A DNA stretch of 64,000 nt from Nocardia grenadensis NBRC 108939 (lineage in GTDB: Bacteria; Actinomycetota; Actinomycetes; Mycobacteriales; Mycobacteriaceae): the NCBI RefSeq assembly GCF_001613445.1, contig NZ_BDCJ01000003.1, positions 372,001-436,000 of the forward strand, in the 5' to 3' direction. Below, in pieces: positions 1 to 8,225 of this stretch. The position numbers and the translations under genes were made by a program. The notes beneath the pieces are model-generated. The model did not search any database and was not told the DNA's origin. It was given only the letters and a program-made list of their open reading frames with translations. Within the stretch, counting starts at the first letter, position 1. Each line of letters starts with the position of its first letter.

Positions 1-249
1 TCCGGTGTGGCACGTCGCAGCCGCTCTCGGCGAGCACCACCGCGGTCGCCTGACACCCGGAGTGCCCGGGTGGCCGGATATCGGTGTAGACGCCCTGGGA
101 GCGCCGCACCGGCGAGTATTTTCGGATTCGGGCTGCGCTGCCGCTCGACGGTGTCGGCGAATCGATCACGAGCACCTGAGTTCCCGGGACCGGAAACGGG
201 CATCGACCTGCTCAGGTTTTCCTCGGGCCCGGCCGGGCAACCGGGGACC

Positions 250-552
250 ATGACTACCGAGAACCACACACCGGACGATCCACCGGCCACCGGGAGCGCG
301 CTGCGGCAACCGCACACCCGGGTCACACCCGACGACCTCCGCCGACTACTCGACGCGGAGAACACACAGGCCACCCTGGCGCTGACAGGGGGCGCGGTCC
401 GGGTCGAGACCGATCCCGACGTCGCCGCCCAAGGGCTTCCCGTCATCACCCGGGCCGCACTCGTCGACCGCATCGGCGCGGACCCCGACGACAACGCCCT
501 GACCGTGCAGGCCGCCGAACTCGAGACCGAGATCCGGCTGCTCGGCGCCTGA
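250..552 (+). CDS. hypothetical protein (100 aa)
   Basis: This is a small, acidic, probably cytoplasmic protein of 100 residues with no signal peptide or membrane segment. The ATG at 250 is chosen because codon use turns strongly GC3-rich there; the open frame upstream shows no coding signature. The first half is polar and Pro/Thr-rich, and the second half alternates short hydrophobic stretches with Asp/Glu-rich turns. I do not recognise the family. A strong terminator-like hairpin follows ten bases after the stop, so it is probably a single-gene transcript. Confidence 0.55.
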   Translation: MTTENHTPDDPPATGSALRQPHTRVTPDDLRRLLDAENTQATLALTGGAVRVETDPDVAAQGLPVITRAALVDRIGADPDDNALTVQAAELETEIRLLGA

Positions 553-561
553 ACACCGCCG

Positions 562-599
562 CGCGGCTCGCCGGCGAATGCCGACGGGCCGCGTCTTTT
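562..599 (+). terminator. intrinsic terminator between convergent genes
   Basis: CGCGGC at 562-567 pairs with GCCGCG at 588-593, with further pairing inside the loop, and TCTTTT follows at 594-599. It closes the 250-552 gene and may also act on the converging gene that ends at 633. Confidence 0.6.
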
Positions 600-632
600 G
601 CCGGAAGCGGCTACGCGCCGCGGCACTCGTTG

Positions 633-1328
633 CTACTTCCCGAGACGTTTGGTGGTGCGCCGGAACGCCCAGAGCACGACCAGCGCGGCCAGCACCGTGA
701 GCGGCGTACCCATCGCGATCTTGGCGACGGCGAGCCAGGTCGTCGAGTCGGCGAGGTACAACCATTCCTTGACGACGAACCGGGCGCCGAACACGGCCGC
801 GGCGGCCAGGGTGGCGAGATCATGCGCGCGCAGCACCGCCCGATCCGCACGCCACGCGTGCCGGCCGCCGTGCAGCGAGTTCCAGATCACGCCGGTCAGC
901 GGCCGCCGGGCCAGCACCGAGCCGAAGGTGACGACGAAGCCCGCCAGCGCCACCCAGATGCCGAGGACGAAGAAATCCTTCGCCGACCCGGTCCACGCGA
1001 CGATCCCCACGGCAAACGCCAGCCCCAGCAGCCCACCGACCGCCGACGAGAAACGCTCGCCGCGCAACAGCCGGAACCCGGTGAGCGCCAAGCCGACCGC
1101 GATGGCGACTCCGATCGTCGCCGCCAGCGGCAGTACCGCGTTGGCCGCCACGAACACCACGACCGGAATGGTCGAGTACACGAATCCCATCGGCCCGCCC
1201 ATCTGATCGAGCAATGTCGGCTGTGGCTCGACGGCATCGGGCTCGGTGACCTGGCCGGCGGGCGGCAGGACCGGCGGGGCCACCGGGGCGTCACTCGTCC
1301 GGTCGCAATGCTGTTCCGTCATGGTCAT
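633..1328 (-). CDS. DUF3159-like integral membrane protein
   Basis: This protein of 231 residues has a Pro-rich cytoplasmic N-terminus of about 30 residues followed by about six hydrophobic segments. The charge pattern between the segments (RLLRGERFSS, a Trp/Asn/His-containing loop, RFVVKEWLYL) matches the actinobacterial DUF3159 family, whose function is unknown. The ATG at 1328 is preferred over the longer frame because GGGAGG sits about seven bases upstream; a second in-frame ATG follows two codons later. It ends in a basic tail and converges on the 250-552 gene. Family assignment is from memory of the pattern. Confidence 0.7.
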   Translation of the reverse strand: MTMTEQHCDRTSDAPVAPPVLPPAGQVTEPDAVEPQPTLLDQMGGPMGFVYSTIPVVVFVAANAVLPLAATIGVAIAVGLALTGFRLLRGERFSSAVGGLLGLAFAVGIVAWTGSAKDFFVLGIWVALAGFVVTFGSVLARRPLTGVIWNSLHGGRHAWRADRAVLRAHDLATLAAAAVFGARFVVKEWLYLADSTTWLAVAKIAMGTPLTVLAALVVLWAFRRTTKRLGK

Positions 1329-1651
1329 TCCGTCCTCCCATATCGTTCTCGCGCTCGGAACAAGGAAAAACCATGCCGCAACGGCACACTCAACCCCTGC
1401 GCCGGAATCGGCCCCCGGATACGATTCCGAGGCGCACACCGGACACACGGCGCCCGGTCGCCCGGTCATCCCGGTCCCGAGGCGGCCTCCGCTTCCGGGT
1501 TCCGTGCCGCACCGCCGCGTCGGGGCGCGCTTCTCCACGTCCACCCCGGAATTACCCGCTCGGAAGACTCCGTATCGATCCGGATTGAACCCGCGGACGT
1601 GGGGTAAGCGCTCGATGTCCACCCGAACAATCGACATCGGAGGTAGATATC

Positions 1652-1897
1652 GTGGCCGAGAATCGCACAGGCCCCCGGGAAGGACTGGAAGGCGCCGTCG
1701 AGGGCGTCAAGGGCAAGGCCAAGGAGGTCGCGGGCGCCGTGACCGGGCACAACGACCTGCGGGACGAAGGGATCGCCCAGCAGGACAAGGCCGAATCGCA
1801 GCGCGAGGTCGCGCAGAAGGAAGCCGAGGCCGAGAAGGCCCGCGCCGAGGCCGACGTGGAGGAGACGCGCCAGCGTTCGCACCAGGAGGGCCGGTAA
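1652..1897 (+). CDS. CsbD-like / microaggregate-binding-protein-1-like stress protein
   Basis: This 81-residue protein is almost entirely charged and alpha-helical. Its N-terminal part (GLEGAVEGVKGKAKEVAGAVTG) shows the lysine/glycine pattern of CsbD-like proteins. The C-terminal half is a Glu/Ala/Lys-rich helix, likely a coiled coil. It has no signal peptide or membrane segment. The GTG start is supported by GGAGGT about eight bases upstream. CsbD-family genes are commonly induced by general stress; nothing in the sequence names the regulator here. The molecular function of the family is not established. Confidence 0.75.
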   Translation: MAENRTGPREGLEGAVEGVKGKAKEVAGAVTGHNDLRDEGIAQQDKAESQREVAQKEAEAEKARAEADVEETRQRSHQEGR

Positions 1898-2139
1898 CGA
1901 CCCGCACACGACACCGATACCCGCTCCGCATCTCCACACGGGGTTGCGGACGGGGTGATCGGCGGACGGGGCTGCCCCGGTGACATCCCGGGGCGGCTTC
2001 CTCTGGTCCGCAGTGGTGCGACCGCCTCGGCTGCGGCCGGTGGGGGTGCTCGGCTGAGGACCGCCACCACCACCGGTGGCACATCTCCCGACTCCGGGAC
2101 TCCGCGGCTCGGGGGTTGTATTCGGCTAGTCTGTGCCAC

Positions 2140-2832
2140 GTGCGCACGCCAGAGCAGGACAGTACCCAGGTCGAGGTCGTACGGGTCTTCACCGACACCG
2201 CGGGCCGCTGGGGAAACCCCCTCGGTATCGCCCGGGCCGGTGATGTGGTAGGCGTCGACCACCAGGCCCTGGCCGCCCGGCTCGGTTACAGCGAGACGGT
2301 CGTGGTCGAGCCACCGGCCCGGGAGGTCGCCCGGTTGCGTATCTACACCCCCGCCGTCGAACTCCCCTTCGCCGGCCACCCTACGGTCGGTACGGCCTGG
2401 TGGCTGGCCGATCAGGGTACGCCGGCCGAAACACTCGAGGTGCCCGCGGGCCCGGTGGCCGTCACCGCGGACGCCGGTCTGACCTGGGTGCGGGCCCGGC
2501 CGGAATGGGCGCCCGAATTCAGCTTCCACGAATTCGACGACACCGAGTTCCTCGCCACCGTGGCACCCGCCGATTTCGACAGCGGCCATCACTACGTCTG
2601 GGCCTGGACCGACCGGACTCGCGGCGCGGTGCGTTCCCGCATGTTCGCGCCCGCCATGGGCATTCCCGAGGACGAGGCCACCGGCGCCGCCGCCATCGCC
2701 CTCACCGCCCGGCTGGGTCGCGACCTGACCATCACCCAGGGGCAGGGCTCACAGCTGTTCACCAGGTACGACCCCGACGGCTGGGTTCATCTGGGCGGGC
2801 GCGTGGTGGCCGATCATCCGGTCACACTCTGA
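2140..2832 (+). CDS. PhzF-family isomerase/epimerase-like protein
   Basis: This protein of about 230 residues has the PhzF fold signatures: an N-terminal VFTDTAGRWGNPLGI segment, the central ELPFAGHPTVGTAWWL motif typical of the family, and a C-terminal half with EDEATGAAA, which aligns with the phosphate-binding turn. Known members isomerise small acids (PhzF, phenazine synthesis), but most PhzF-like proteins have no known substrate and no phenazine genes are nearby. The protein is somewhat shorter than usual. The GTG at 2140 is the first start that keeps the family N-terminus; a TTG at 2116 is possible. No convincing ribosome-binding site is visible. Confidence 0.8.
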   Translation: MRTPEQDSTQVEVVRVFTDTAGRWGNPLGIARAGDVVGVDHQALAARLGYSETVVVEPPAREVARLRIYTPAVELPFAGHPTVGTAWWLADQGTPAETLEVPAGPVAVTADAGLTWVRARPEWAPEFSFHEFDDTEFLATVAPADFDSGHHYVWAWTDRTRGAVRSRMFAPAMGIPEDEATGAAAIALTARLGRDLTITQGQGSQLFTRYDPDGWVHLGGRVVADHPVTL

Positions 2833-2950
2833 GCCCATACGGTCGCTTCCCGCCGGGAGGCTCCGCCCAACATGAGGCGTTCCCAGATCCGGGAACATCC
2901 GATAATCGACATGTGTCAACGTTGTCTACCTCGGTGAGAGCCGCGCATTC

Positions 2951-4123
2951 ATGAGCCCGGACACCAAACGCCTGGGCGATCTCCACGAGCTACCGGCCTG
3001 CGCTCCGGAGGGGTTGAAAGCACTCGTCACAATAGCCGAGGGAATGATCCAGACCCAGGTCACCCTGCTGGGAGAAGGTAAGCCGTCCCAAGCGCCCGAT
3101 CTGCGCGAATTGCTGCGTGACAAAGGGATCACCAAACCCGAGGACCAGTCGACAATGGTCGACAACTACAACCAGCATCAAGAGGATGTGGACGAGGTCA
3201 AATCGGGCATCCACAGCTCAGACAACGGCATCACCGTCCGAACCGCCGGTATCGGCAAGATAATAACCGACGCCTACGACGCCGTCGACAAAGAGGTGGA
3301 AGAGCTCAACGGGTTGATCGACGCCTCTTTCACCGCAGTTCAAACCCTGAAGGATGAGCAGGGCAAGGAGTACAAAAAGCTGCCGAATCACATTGTCGAC
3401 GGCTTGTTCACGGCCACCTGGGAAGCTTTGAACACGACCTTCGAAGAGGTCAGCGGTGTTTCCGATCGGGCAGCCGCGCAGGCCCTCGCGATCACCGCCG
3501 ACGAGCCGAACGTTCCCGTCCCCAACGGCGGCGGTGGCGGAGGTCGGGGCGGAGGCGGTCAGCCGGTGGCCTACGGCGGCTCGGACCCGAGTTTCGATCA
3601 GGTGAGTTACACCGGCGACGCTCCCCCGATCACCTCTACGGGGGACAAGCCCGGCGCTATGGAGATGATGCAGTATCTCATCGAGCGCTACAACTTCACA
3701 CCGGCACAGGCCGCGGGCATCGTCGCCAACGCGTGGTTCGAGTCGAAATTCGACGTCGAAGCGTTGGGCGACAGGAATCTGGCCGACAAGGCCCACGGCC
3801 TCTTCCAGTGGCGCGCCGGCCGTTACCAGAGGTTTCAGGACTTCGCCAACAGCCCGGATCCGAATCAGGATCCCGATCTGCCACCCCGGAGCCCGGGCAA
3901 CTGGAGAACCCATATCGACTACATGGTCCACGAGCTGAAGACCGACAACACCTATCAGCGGGCCGAGAACAGCGTCTACCAGAACGCGAACAATGCCAAC
4001 GCGGTGGCGAAGGATATCGATGCATACTACGAAATAAGTTCCCGCGAAACGATCGAGCAGCGAGGTGCGCTGGCAGACGACCTCGTCGTGCAGTGGAACA
4101 GCCGCTCCACTGCACTCGCCTGA
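2951..4123 (+). CDS. two-part protein with C-terminal phage-tail-type lysozyme domain
   Basis: In this 390-residue protein, residues 1-185 are helical and charged. They contain YDAVD at 109-113, which fits the YxxxD/E motif used by type VII secretion substrates. A Gly-rich linker follows at 192-203. Residues 232-388 resemble the phage-tail-tip lysozyme family: AAGIVANAWFES (255-265) with candidate catalytic Glu264, then AHGLFQW (281-287). There is no Sec signal peptide. The likely role is peptidoglycan cleavage, either as an ESX-exported hydrolase or a phage-derived cell-wall enzyme. No WXG100 or ESX genes are visible nearby. Codon use is less GC3-biased than the neighbours, which hints at transfer. 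Secretion route and substrate are inferences. Confidence 0.7.
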   Translation: MSPDTKRLGDLHELPACAPEGLKALVTIAEGMIQTQVTLLGEGKPSQAPDLRELLRDKGITKPEDQSTMVDNYNQHQEDVDEVKSGIHSSDNGITVRTAGIGKIITDAYDAVDKEVEELNGLIDASFTAVQTLKDEQGKEYKKLPNHIVDGLFTATWEALNTTFEEVSGVSDRAAAQALAITADEPNVPVPNGGGGGGRGGGGQPVAYGGSDPSFDQVSYTGDAPPITSTGDKPGAMEMMQYLIERYNFTPAQAAGIVANAWFESKFDVEALGDRNLADKAHGLFQWRAGRYQRFQDFANSPDPNQDPDLPPRSPGNWRTHIDYMVHELKTDNTYQRAENSVYQNANNANAVAKDIDAYYEISSRETIEQRGALADDLVVQWNSRSTALA

Positions 4124-4162
4124 CGGGAACCCCCGGCGTACTGTCGCCCCTCATATTCAAAG

Positions 4163-4191
4163 CCGGACACACCGCGGCGGACCGTGTCCGG
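4163..4191 (+). terminator. hairpin after the lysozyme-domain gene
   Basis: CCGGACAC (4163-4170) and GTGTCCGG (4184-4191) form a perfect 8-bp stem with a 13-base loop. It sits 40 bases after the 2951-4123 stop codon. There is no T-tract, so termination is only likely, not certain. Confidence 0.45.
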
Positions 4192-4229
4192 AGGCGGCGC
4201 GTAAGCGGACGGGGTGCTACACCGGACCC

Positions 4230-4730
4230 ATGCGGTTGCTCATCATGTCCGATACGCATGTACCGAAACGGGCCCGGGACCTGCCCACCGTGCTCTGGGA
4301 CGAGGTGGACGCGGCCGACGTCGTCGTGCACGCGGGTGACTGGGTGGAACTCGCGCTACTGAACCGGCTGGAAAAACGCGGCAGACGGCTCATCGGCGTG
4401 TACGGCAACAACGACGGACCGGAATTGCGCGCTCGCCTGCCCGAGATCGCCCGGGCGGACCTCGCCGGTCTCCGGCTGGCGGTGGTGCACGAGACCGGGC
4501 CGGCGAAAGGTCGGGAACGCCGCTGCGCCGCGGCCTTCCCCGAAACCGATGTGCTGGTCTTCGGCCACAGTCACATTCCCTGGGACAGCGTCACCGATAC
4601 CGGTTTGCGCCTGCTCAACCCGGGTTCACCCACCGATCGCCGCCGGCAGCCCGAACACACCTATCTCACCGCGCGGATCCGGTCCGGGGCGTTGAGCGAG
4701 GTGACTCTGCACACCGTGGTACACCGCTGA
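4230..4730 (+). CDS. YfcE/MJ0936-type metallophosphoesterase
   Basis: This 166-residue single-domain calcineurin-like phosphodiesterase carries the metal-binding series in order: SDTH (residues 7-10), HAGDW, GNND, H in VVHE, and GHSH near the C-terminus. A final NPGSPTDRRR segment is typical of the YfcE/Vps29-like group. Members hydrolyse phosphodiesters or phosphomonoesters with Mn2+/Ni2+; the natural substrate is unknown. The ATG at 4230 is chosen because the MRLLIMSDTH N-terminus is complete from there. It lies alone between a hairpin and a convergent cytochrome P450 gene. Confidence 0.85.
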   Translation: MRLLIMSDTHVPKRARDLPTVLWDEVDAADVVVHAGDWVELALLNRLEKRGRRLIGVYGNNDGPELRARLPEIARADLAGLRLAVVHETGPAKGRERRCAAAFPETDVLVFGHSHIPWDSVTDTGLRLLNPGSPTDRRRQPEHTYLTARIRSGALSEVTLHTVVHR

Positions 4731-4850
4731 GCCCCGGGTCCACCCACCGGCGGGACGCGCGCCCGGAAGACCGCATCGAGTTACGGGCCGGTCCCCTCGA
4801 GTATGTTCGCGGCGTGTCGATCGACCCGGCGGATCCGTGACACGGCCATG

Positions 4851-6179
4851 CTACGGCGACGCCACGGAGACAGGTCCGCCGCTGTGCCGGCGGTTGCGGA
4901 CCCGCGGGCCGGTGTGCGCGGGAAGATGTTCGTAACCGTGCAGGGTGAACAGGGGCCGCCGGGTGGGTGCATCGGTCAGCCGCAGGTCGGGGAACGTCTC
5001 GAACAGGGCGCGCAATGCGTGCGCCGCTTCCGAGCGGGCCAGGCCGGCGCCCAGGCACACGTGGATACCGTTGCTGAAGGACAGGTGATTCTTCGCGTTG
5101 TGCCGGGTGATATCGAAGCGGGCCGGATCGGCGAATACCGCGGGGTCGCGGTTCGCACCCGCCAGCGACAACACCACCGTCGATCCGGTGCGCAACCGGG
5201 TACCGTCGATCTCCAGTTCCGCGCGGGTCGTACGCGCGGTGCTCTGCACCGGCGGATCGATCCGCAGGATCTCCTCCACCGCGTTGGGCCAGAGTTCCGG
5301 CTCGGCCCGCAGCCGGTCCAGCTGGTCGGGATGGCCCAGCAGCCAGACGATGCCTTTCCCGATCAGGTTGACCGTGGTCTCGAAACCCGCCGCCATCAGC
5401 AGGGTCGCCGAGGCGCACAGTTCGTCGGTGGTCAAATCCCCCGCGGTGACCAGGCTGCTGAGGATATCGTCGCCGGGTTCGGCGCGTTGCCTTTCGATGT
5501 GCTCCAGCAGATACCGGTGCACTCGCTCCGAGGATTCCATCGCGCGCTGATGCGTCCGCCAGGAGATTCCGAGATCCAGCAACGGGCTGATGTCGTCGCC
5601 CCAGCGCAAGAACATCTCCCGATCGGCGTCCGGGAAGCCGAGCATCTCGGAGATGATGGCGATCGGCACCTGGGCGGCGTACCGCGCCACCAGATCGGTG
5701 GGCCCGTCGTCGGGCAGTGTCGCGAGCAGTTCCTCGGTGACCGTCTCGATCCGGTCGCGCAACCGGGCGACCGCGCGCGGGGTGAACGCGGCGGCTACAG
5801 GCTTGCGCATCCGGGTGTGCTCGGGCTGGTCCAGCACCAGCATCGAGGGCGGGTCCACCGGATTCGGTGGCAGGGGCCGACGCGCCAGCGCACGCCGCAC
5901 CGGCCGCGGCGTGCCGAACACTGTCGGGATACCGACACCGAAACGGTTGTCGCGCAGTATCTCCCGGACCATCTCGTGATCGAAGGTGGTCCACACCGGA
6001 AGCGTCCGGTGCAACCCGCCCGGTCCGCGCATCTGCTCGATCAGCGCGTACGGGTCCTCGATACCTTCCGTGCCGCAGTTCAACCGCGCGAACAGATCCC
6101 CGCGGCGTAGCCGGATCTTCTTGAACAGGACGATCAATCCGTGATTGTTGACCCAGCGATACACGTACTGCGGTTTCAT
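4851..6179 (-). CDS. cytochrome P450
   Basis: This class I bacterial P450 has 442 residues and no membrane anchor. It shows the I-helix AGFETT motif, the K-helix EEILR (ExxR), and the haem-binding FSNGIHVCLGAG with Cys375 as thiolate ligand. The ATG at 6179 is supported by GGAGGG five bases upstream. No ferredoxin or ferredoxin reductase gene is adjacent, so electrons must come from elsewhere. The N-terminus (YRWVNNHGLIVLFKK) is somewhat longer than in the shortest bacterial P450s. The substrate cannot be read from sequence. The upstream neighbour on the same strand is a decayed molybdenum-hydroxylase fragment, so the P450 may once have been part of an oxidative pathway. Confidence 0.9.
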   Translation of the reverse strand: MKPQYVYRWVNNHGLIVLFKKIRLRRGDLFARLNCGTEGIEDPYALIEQMRGPGGLHRTLPVWTTFDHEMVREILRDNRFGVGIPTVFGTPRPVRRALARRPLPPNPVDPPSMLVLDQPEHTRMRKPVAAAFTPRAVARLRDRIETVTEELLATLPDDGPTDLVARYAAQVPIAIISEMLGFPDADREMFLRWGDDISPLLDLGISWRTHQRAMESSERVHRYLLEHIERQRAEPGDDILSSLVTAGDLTTDELCASATLLMAAGFETTVNLIGKGIVWLLGHPDQLDRLRAEPELWPNAVEEILRIDPPVQSTARTTRAELEIDGTRLRTGSTVVLSLAGANRDPAVFADPARFDITRHNAKNHLSFSNGIHVCLGAGLARSEAAHALRALFETFPDLRLTDAPTRRPLFTLHGYEHLPAHTGPRVRNRRHSGGPVSVASP

Positions 6180-6400
6180 CGAGCCCTCCATCGTCGAACC
6201 GTCGCGTCCTTGTGAGACGTAACGGATATCACAGGGTCCACCGAGCACGCCGAAGCGGATCCCGGAACCTGCCCCGAGGAGAGAGCGCCGGAGCGCAGCC
6301 ACCGAGCACGAAAGGCGCCGAAGCAGCACCGCCGGAACGGCTTCGGCCGCCACCCTGTGGAATAGCGAAGGCCACCCGTTGCCCCGATGCGCGCGACCGC

Positions 6401-6612
6401 TCAGTTCAGGAGGGCGTCGGTGGTGGTGGGGAGATCGCGTACGCAGCACCGTGCAGGATCCACATCGGCCGTAGCCGCACCCTTTCTTCGGCGCGATGAC
6501 ACCGAGCCGCTCGCGGAGCGCGTCGAGCAACGTCCTACGGTTGTCCACGCGCAGCCTCCGCTGCGTCGTCCACCTCGAGGGTTATCTCGCTGTGCTTGCC
6601 GGCAGCGTCCAT
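6401..6612 (-). pseudogene. remnant of a CoxS-like (2Fe-2S) molybdenum hydroxylase subunit, scrambled
   Basis: Reading leftward from an ATG at 6612, frame one encodes MDAAGKHSEITLEVDDAAEA. After a +1 shift, a second frame (6548 to about 6444) encodes RTLLDALRERLG and KKGCGYGRCGSCTVL, the N-terminal [2Fe-2S] ferredoxin signature of the small subunit of xanthine/CO-dehydrogenase-type enzymes. The homology stops at SCTVL. A third frame then reads VRDLPTTTDALLN and stops at 6401-6403, which resembles the C-terminal tail of the large subunit. The simplest reading is a deletion that fused the start of the small subunit to the end of the large one, followed by frame decay. The first two pieces are clear; the large-subunit tail is tentative. 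The rest of 6180-6863 shows no other recognisable gene. Confidence 0.6.
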
Positions 6613-6863
6613 GCGCGGCGGTCCACCACCGTCCGCGGCTCGAACCCCGGCCGCGGCACCGGCTGTGTTGGGCGCATTGAGATCGCGCAGCCGCGCCGCG
6701 GTGCCTTCGCGGCGCCGAGCGACGGTCTCGGAGTGGTGACCGTCACTGCGATCCGGCGGCCCGCGAACGTTTCACCGCCCGGGCGTGGGTATGTCCCGGC
6801 AGGGCGGTGACGCAGTGCGGCGCACCGGCTCGGCAGTTCTCGTCGCGTGCTCCAGGAGGGCCT

Positions 6864-7022
6864 GTGTCTTCGTTCCTCTCGTTCCTTTCGCTGATGCTCG
6901 TCCTGCCGGGACTGGCGGCCGCCGCCGCGTACGTGGCAGTAGCGGTGAGTATGTGGCTCGAAAGCCGCCACGACGCCGGTGATCCCGGCCCTGCCCCGCA
7001 CCGTGCGCCCGGCCGGGCCTGA
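6864..7022 (+). CDS. small single-span membrane protein (52 aa)
   Basis: The GTG start is preceded by CCAGGAGGG, an excellent ribosome-binding site four bases away. The product has one hydrophobic segment (about residues 4-30, LSLMLVLPGLAAAAAYVAVAV) followed by WLESRHDAGDPG and a basic, Pro-rich tail. It is too small for a domain assignment. A similar tiny ORF ending a hydrophobic stretch with YVAVAV lies at 19911-20021. The strong start signal makes translation likely; the function is unknown. Confidence 0.5.
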   Translation: MSSFLSFLSLMLVLPGLAAAAAYVAVAVSMWLESRHDAGDPGPAPHRAPGRA

Positions 7023-7132
7023 TCGGACGCACAACCGGGGTCTCGCGGGCTCGATATTCGGTGGCATGCTCCTGCCTCGCTCGGTTACGGTTTCCCCAGG
7101 TCGCGACGAGGTGACCGGAGGAGGGAAAAGCA

Positions 7133-7867
7133 TTGTCCACCAAGCTGAATCAGCTCATCGCCATCGAGAAGGGCGCGAAGTCACAGGCGAACGCGGAAGT
7201 GACCGCCGCCTATCAGCGTGTGGGCAAGGCCGATCTGCTGGCCGGTATCTCCCGCACCTACCGCCCGCTCGACGATATGGGCGAGGAACTGCCGTCGGAG
7301 TCCAAGCGGGTGCAGGTGCGCACACGCGAGGTGATCGCGGAGGTGAAGAGCACCCTGACACGGTTGTTCGATGTGACCGCGACGAAGGACACGGCGAACT
7401 GTGCGGCGAAGGCCGACGTGACCGTCGACGGCATCACCGTCGCCCGGGACCTGCCCGTCACCTACCTGCTGTTCCTGGAGAAGCAGCTCGGCGAACTGAA
7501 GAAGTTCGTCGCCAAGCTGCCCACCCTCGATCCGGCGGAGTCGTGGTCGTTCGACGAAGTCAGCGATTGCTACGCCACCCAGCCGTCGCAGACGGTGCGG
7601 ACCAAGAAGGTGCCGCGTAATCACGTACTGGCCCCGGCCACCGATAAGCACCCGGCACAGGTGGAGGTGTATCACGAGGATGTCGTGGTCGGTCGCTGGA
7701 CCACCACGAAGTTCTCCGGCGCGCTGCCCGCGAAGGAAGTCGGCGATATCGACGACCGGCTCGGCAAGCTGCTCGACGCGGTGCGTGTCGCCCGGGAGAC
7801 GGCGAACGCGACGCCCGTGACGGATGTCGAGCCCGGCCGGGCCGTTCTCGACTACCTCTTCGGCTAG
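7133..7867 (+). CDS. conserved-looking cytoplasmic protein of unknown function (244 aa)
   Basis: This hydrophilic protein has no signal peptide or membrane segment. The TTG start has GGAGGAGGG seven bases upstream. The first 90 residues are helical (SQANAEVTAAYQ, RTREVIAEVKSTLTRLF). A middle segment carries DGITVARDLPVTYLLFLEKQLGELKKFVAKLP, and a later segment KVEVYHEDVVVGRWTTTKFSGALPAKE-like is beta-rich. I recognise the general pattern of an actinobacterial protein of about 240 residues without assigned function and cannot name a family. A GC hairpin follows at 7883-7897. Confidence 0.75.
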   Translation: MSTKLNQLIAIEKGAKSQANAEVTAAYQRVGKADLLAGISRTYRPLDDMGEELPSESKRVQVRTREVIAEVKSTLTRLFDVTATKDTANCAAKADVTVDGITVARDLPVTYLLFLEKQLGELKKFVAKLPTLDPAESWSFDEVSDCYATQPSQTVRTKKVPRNHVLAPATDKHPAQVEVYHEDVVVGRWTTTKFSGALPAKEVGDIDDRLGKLLDAVRVARETANATPVTDVEPGRAVLDYLFG

Positions 7868-7882
7868 CCGGGACCACGAACT

Positions 7883-7897
7883 CCCCCCTGCGGGGGG
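7883..7897 (+). terminator. short GC hairpin downstream of 7133-7867
   Basis: CCCCCC (7883-7888), loop TGC, GGGGGG (7892-7897). It lies 16 bases after the stop codon and lacks a T-run, so it is probably a weak terminator or RNA-stabilising stem. Confidence 0.4.
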
Positions 7898-8040
7898 ATG
7901 GAGCACAATCTGAGACTGAAATTCATACTCAACCGGCGCAGGCGCTGCCAGGGTCTGCCGAAAAACTCAGCTTCTTGCTCCAGGCTCAACAATTTCATCG
8001 ATTGCTCGACGGGCGGATGTGTGCGACGCACCCCCGAGAT

Positions 8041-8065
8041 CCGGGTTCGATTCCCGGTGGCGGCT
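8041..8065 (+). other. isolated tRNA-like T-arm and 3' acceptor half
   Basis: CCGGG-TTCGATT-CCCGG (8041-8057) is a perfect tRNA T-arm, followed by TGGCGGC and a discriminator-like T. No D-arm or anticodon arm can be folded at the correct distance upstream. A possible acceptor partner, GCTGCCA at 7944-7950, is far too distant. It looks like the 3' part of a tRNA gene left by a recombination event or decay. The neighbouring tRNA at 8148 supports that this spot once held a tRNA group. Confidence 0.4.
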
Positions 8066-8147
8066 CTCCCTGCCGCTGTGGCGTAAAGGAAACGCGCGGG
8101 GTTACTCACCATGACCCACACCCGCGTATCGGCGATCACAGGTGGAA

Positions 8148-8220
8148 CGAACGATAGCTCATTCGGTAGAGCATCGGACTCTCATTCCGACGGTGGTGGG
8201 TTCGAATCCCACTCGTTTAT
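8148..8220 (+). tRNA. tRNA-like gene, anticodon CTC (Glu), atypical
   Basis: The cloverleaf can be drawn by hand. The D-stem is GCTC/GAGC with loop ATTCGGTA, the anticodon stem TCGGA/TCCGA with loop CTCTCAT (anticodon CTC, reading GAG), the variable loop CGGTG, and the T-stem GTGGG/CCCAC with loop TTCGAAT. The acceptor stem CGAACGA/TCGTTTA has five Watson-Crick pairs, one G-T and a C-A mismatch at the end. The discriminator is T, and only CA rather than CCA follows. The weak AT-leaning acceptor and D-loop differ from normal actinobacterial tRNA-Glu, so this may be a phage- or plasmid-type tRNA, or a tRNA in decay. A strong terminator follows directly. Confidence 0.55.
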
Positions 8221-8225
8221 CAGGA

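Noticed and set aside
1..249. Possible N-terminal extension of the first gene
   Set aside because: The frame is open but Arg/Pro-rich without codon bias; a start at 250 is better.
633..1607. Long plus-strand frame antisense to the DUF3159 gene
   Set aside because: Its composition is Arg/Gln/His-rich as expected for the shadow of a GC-rich gene; the minus strand has membrane segments and a ribosome-binding site.
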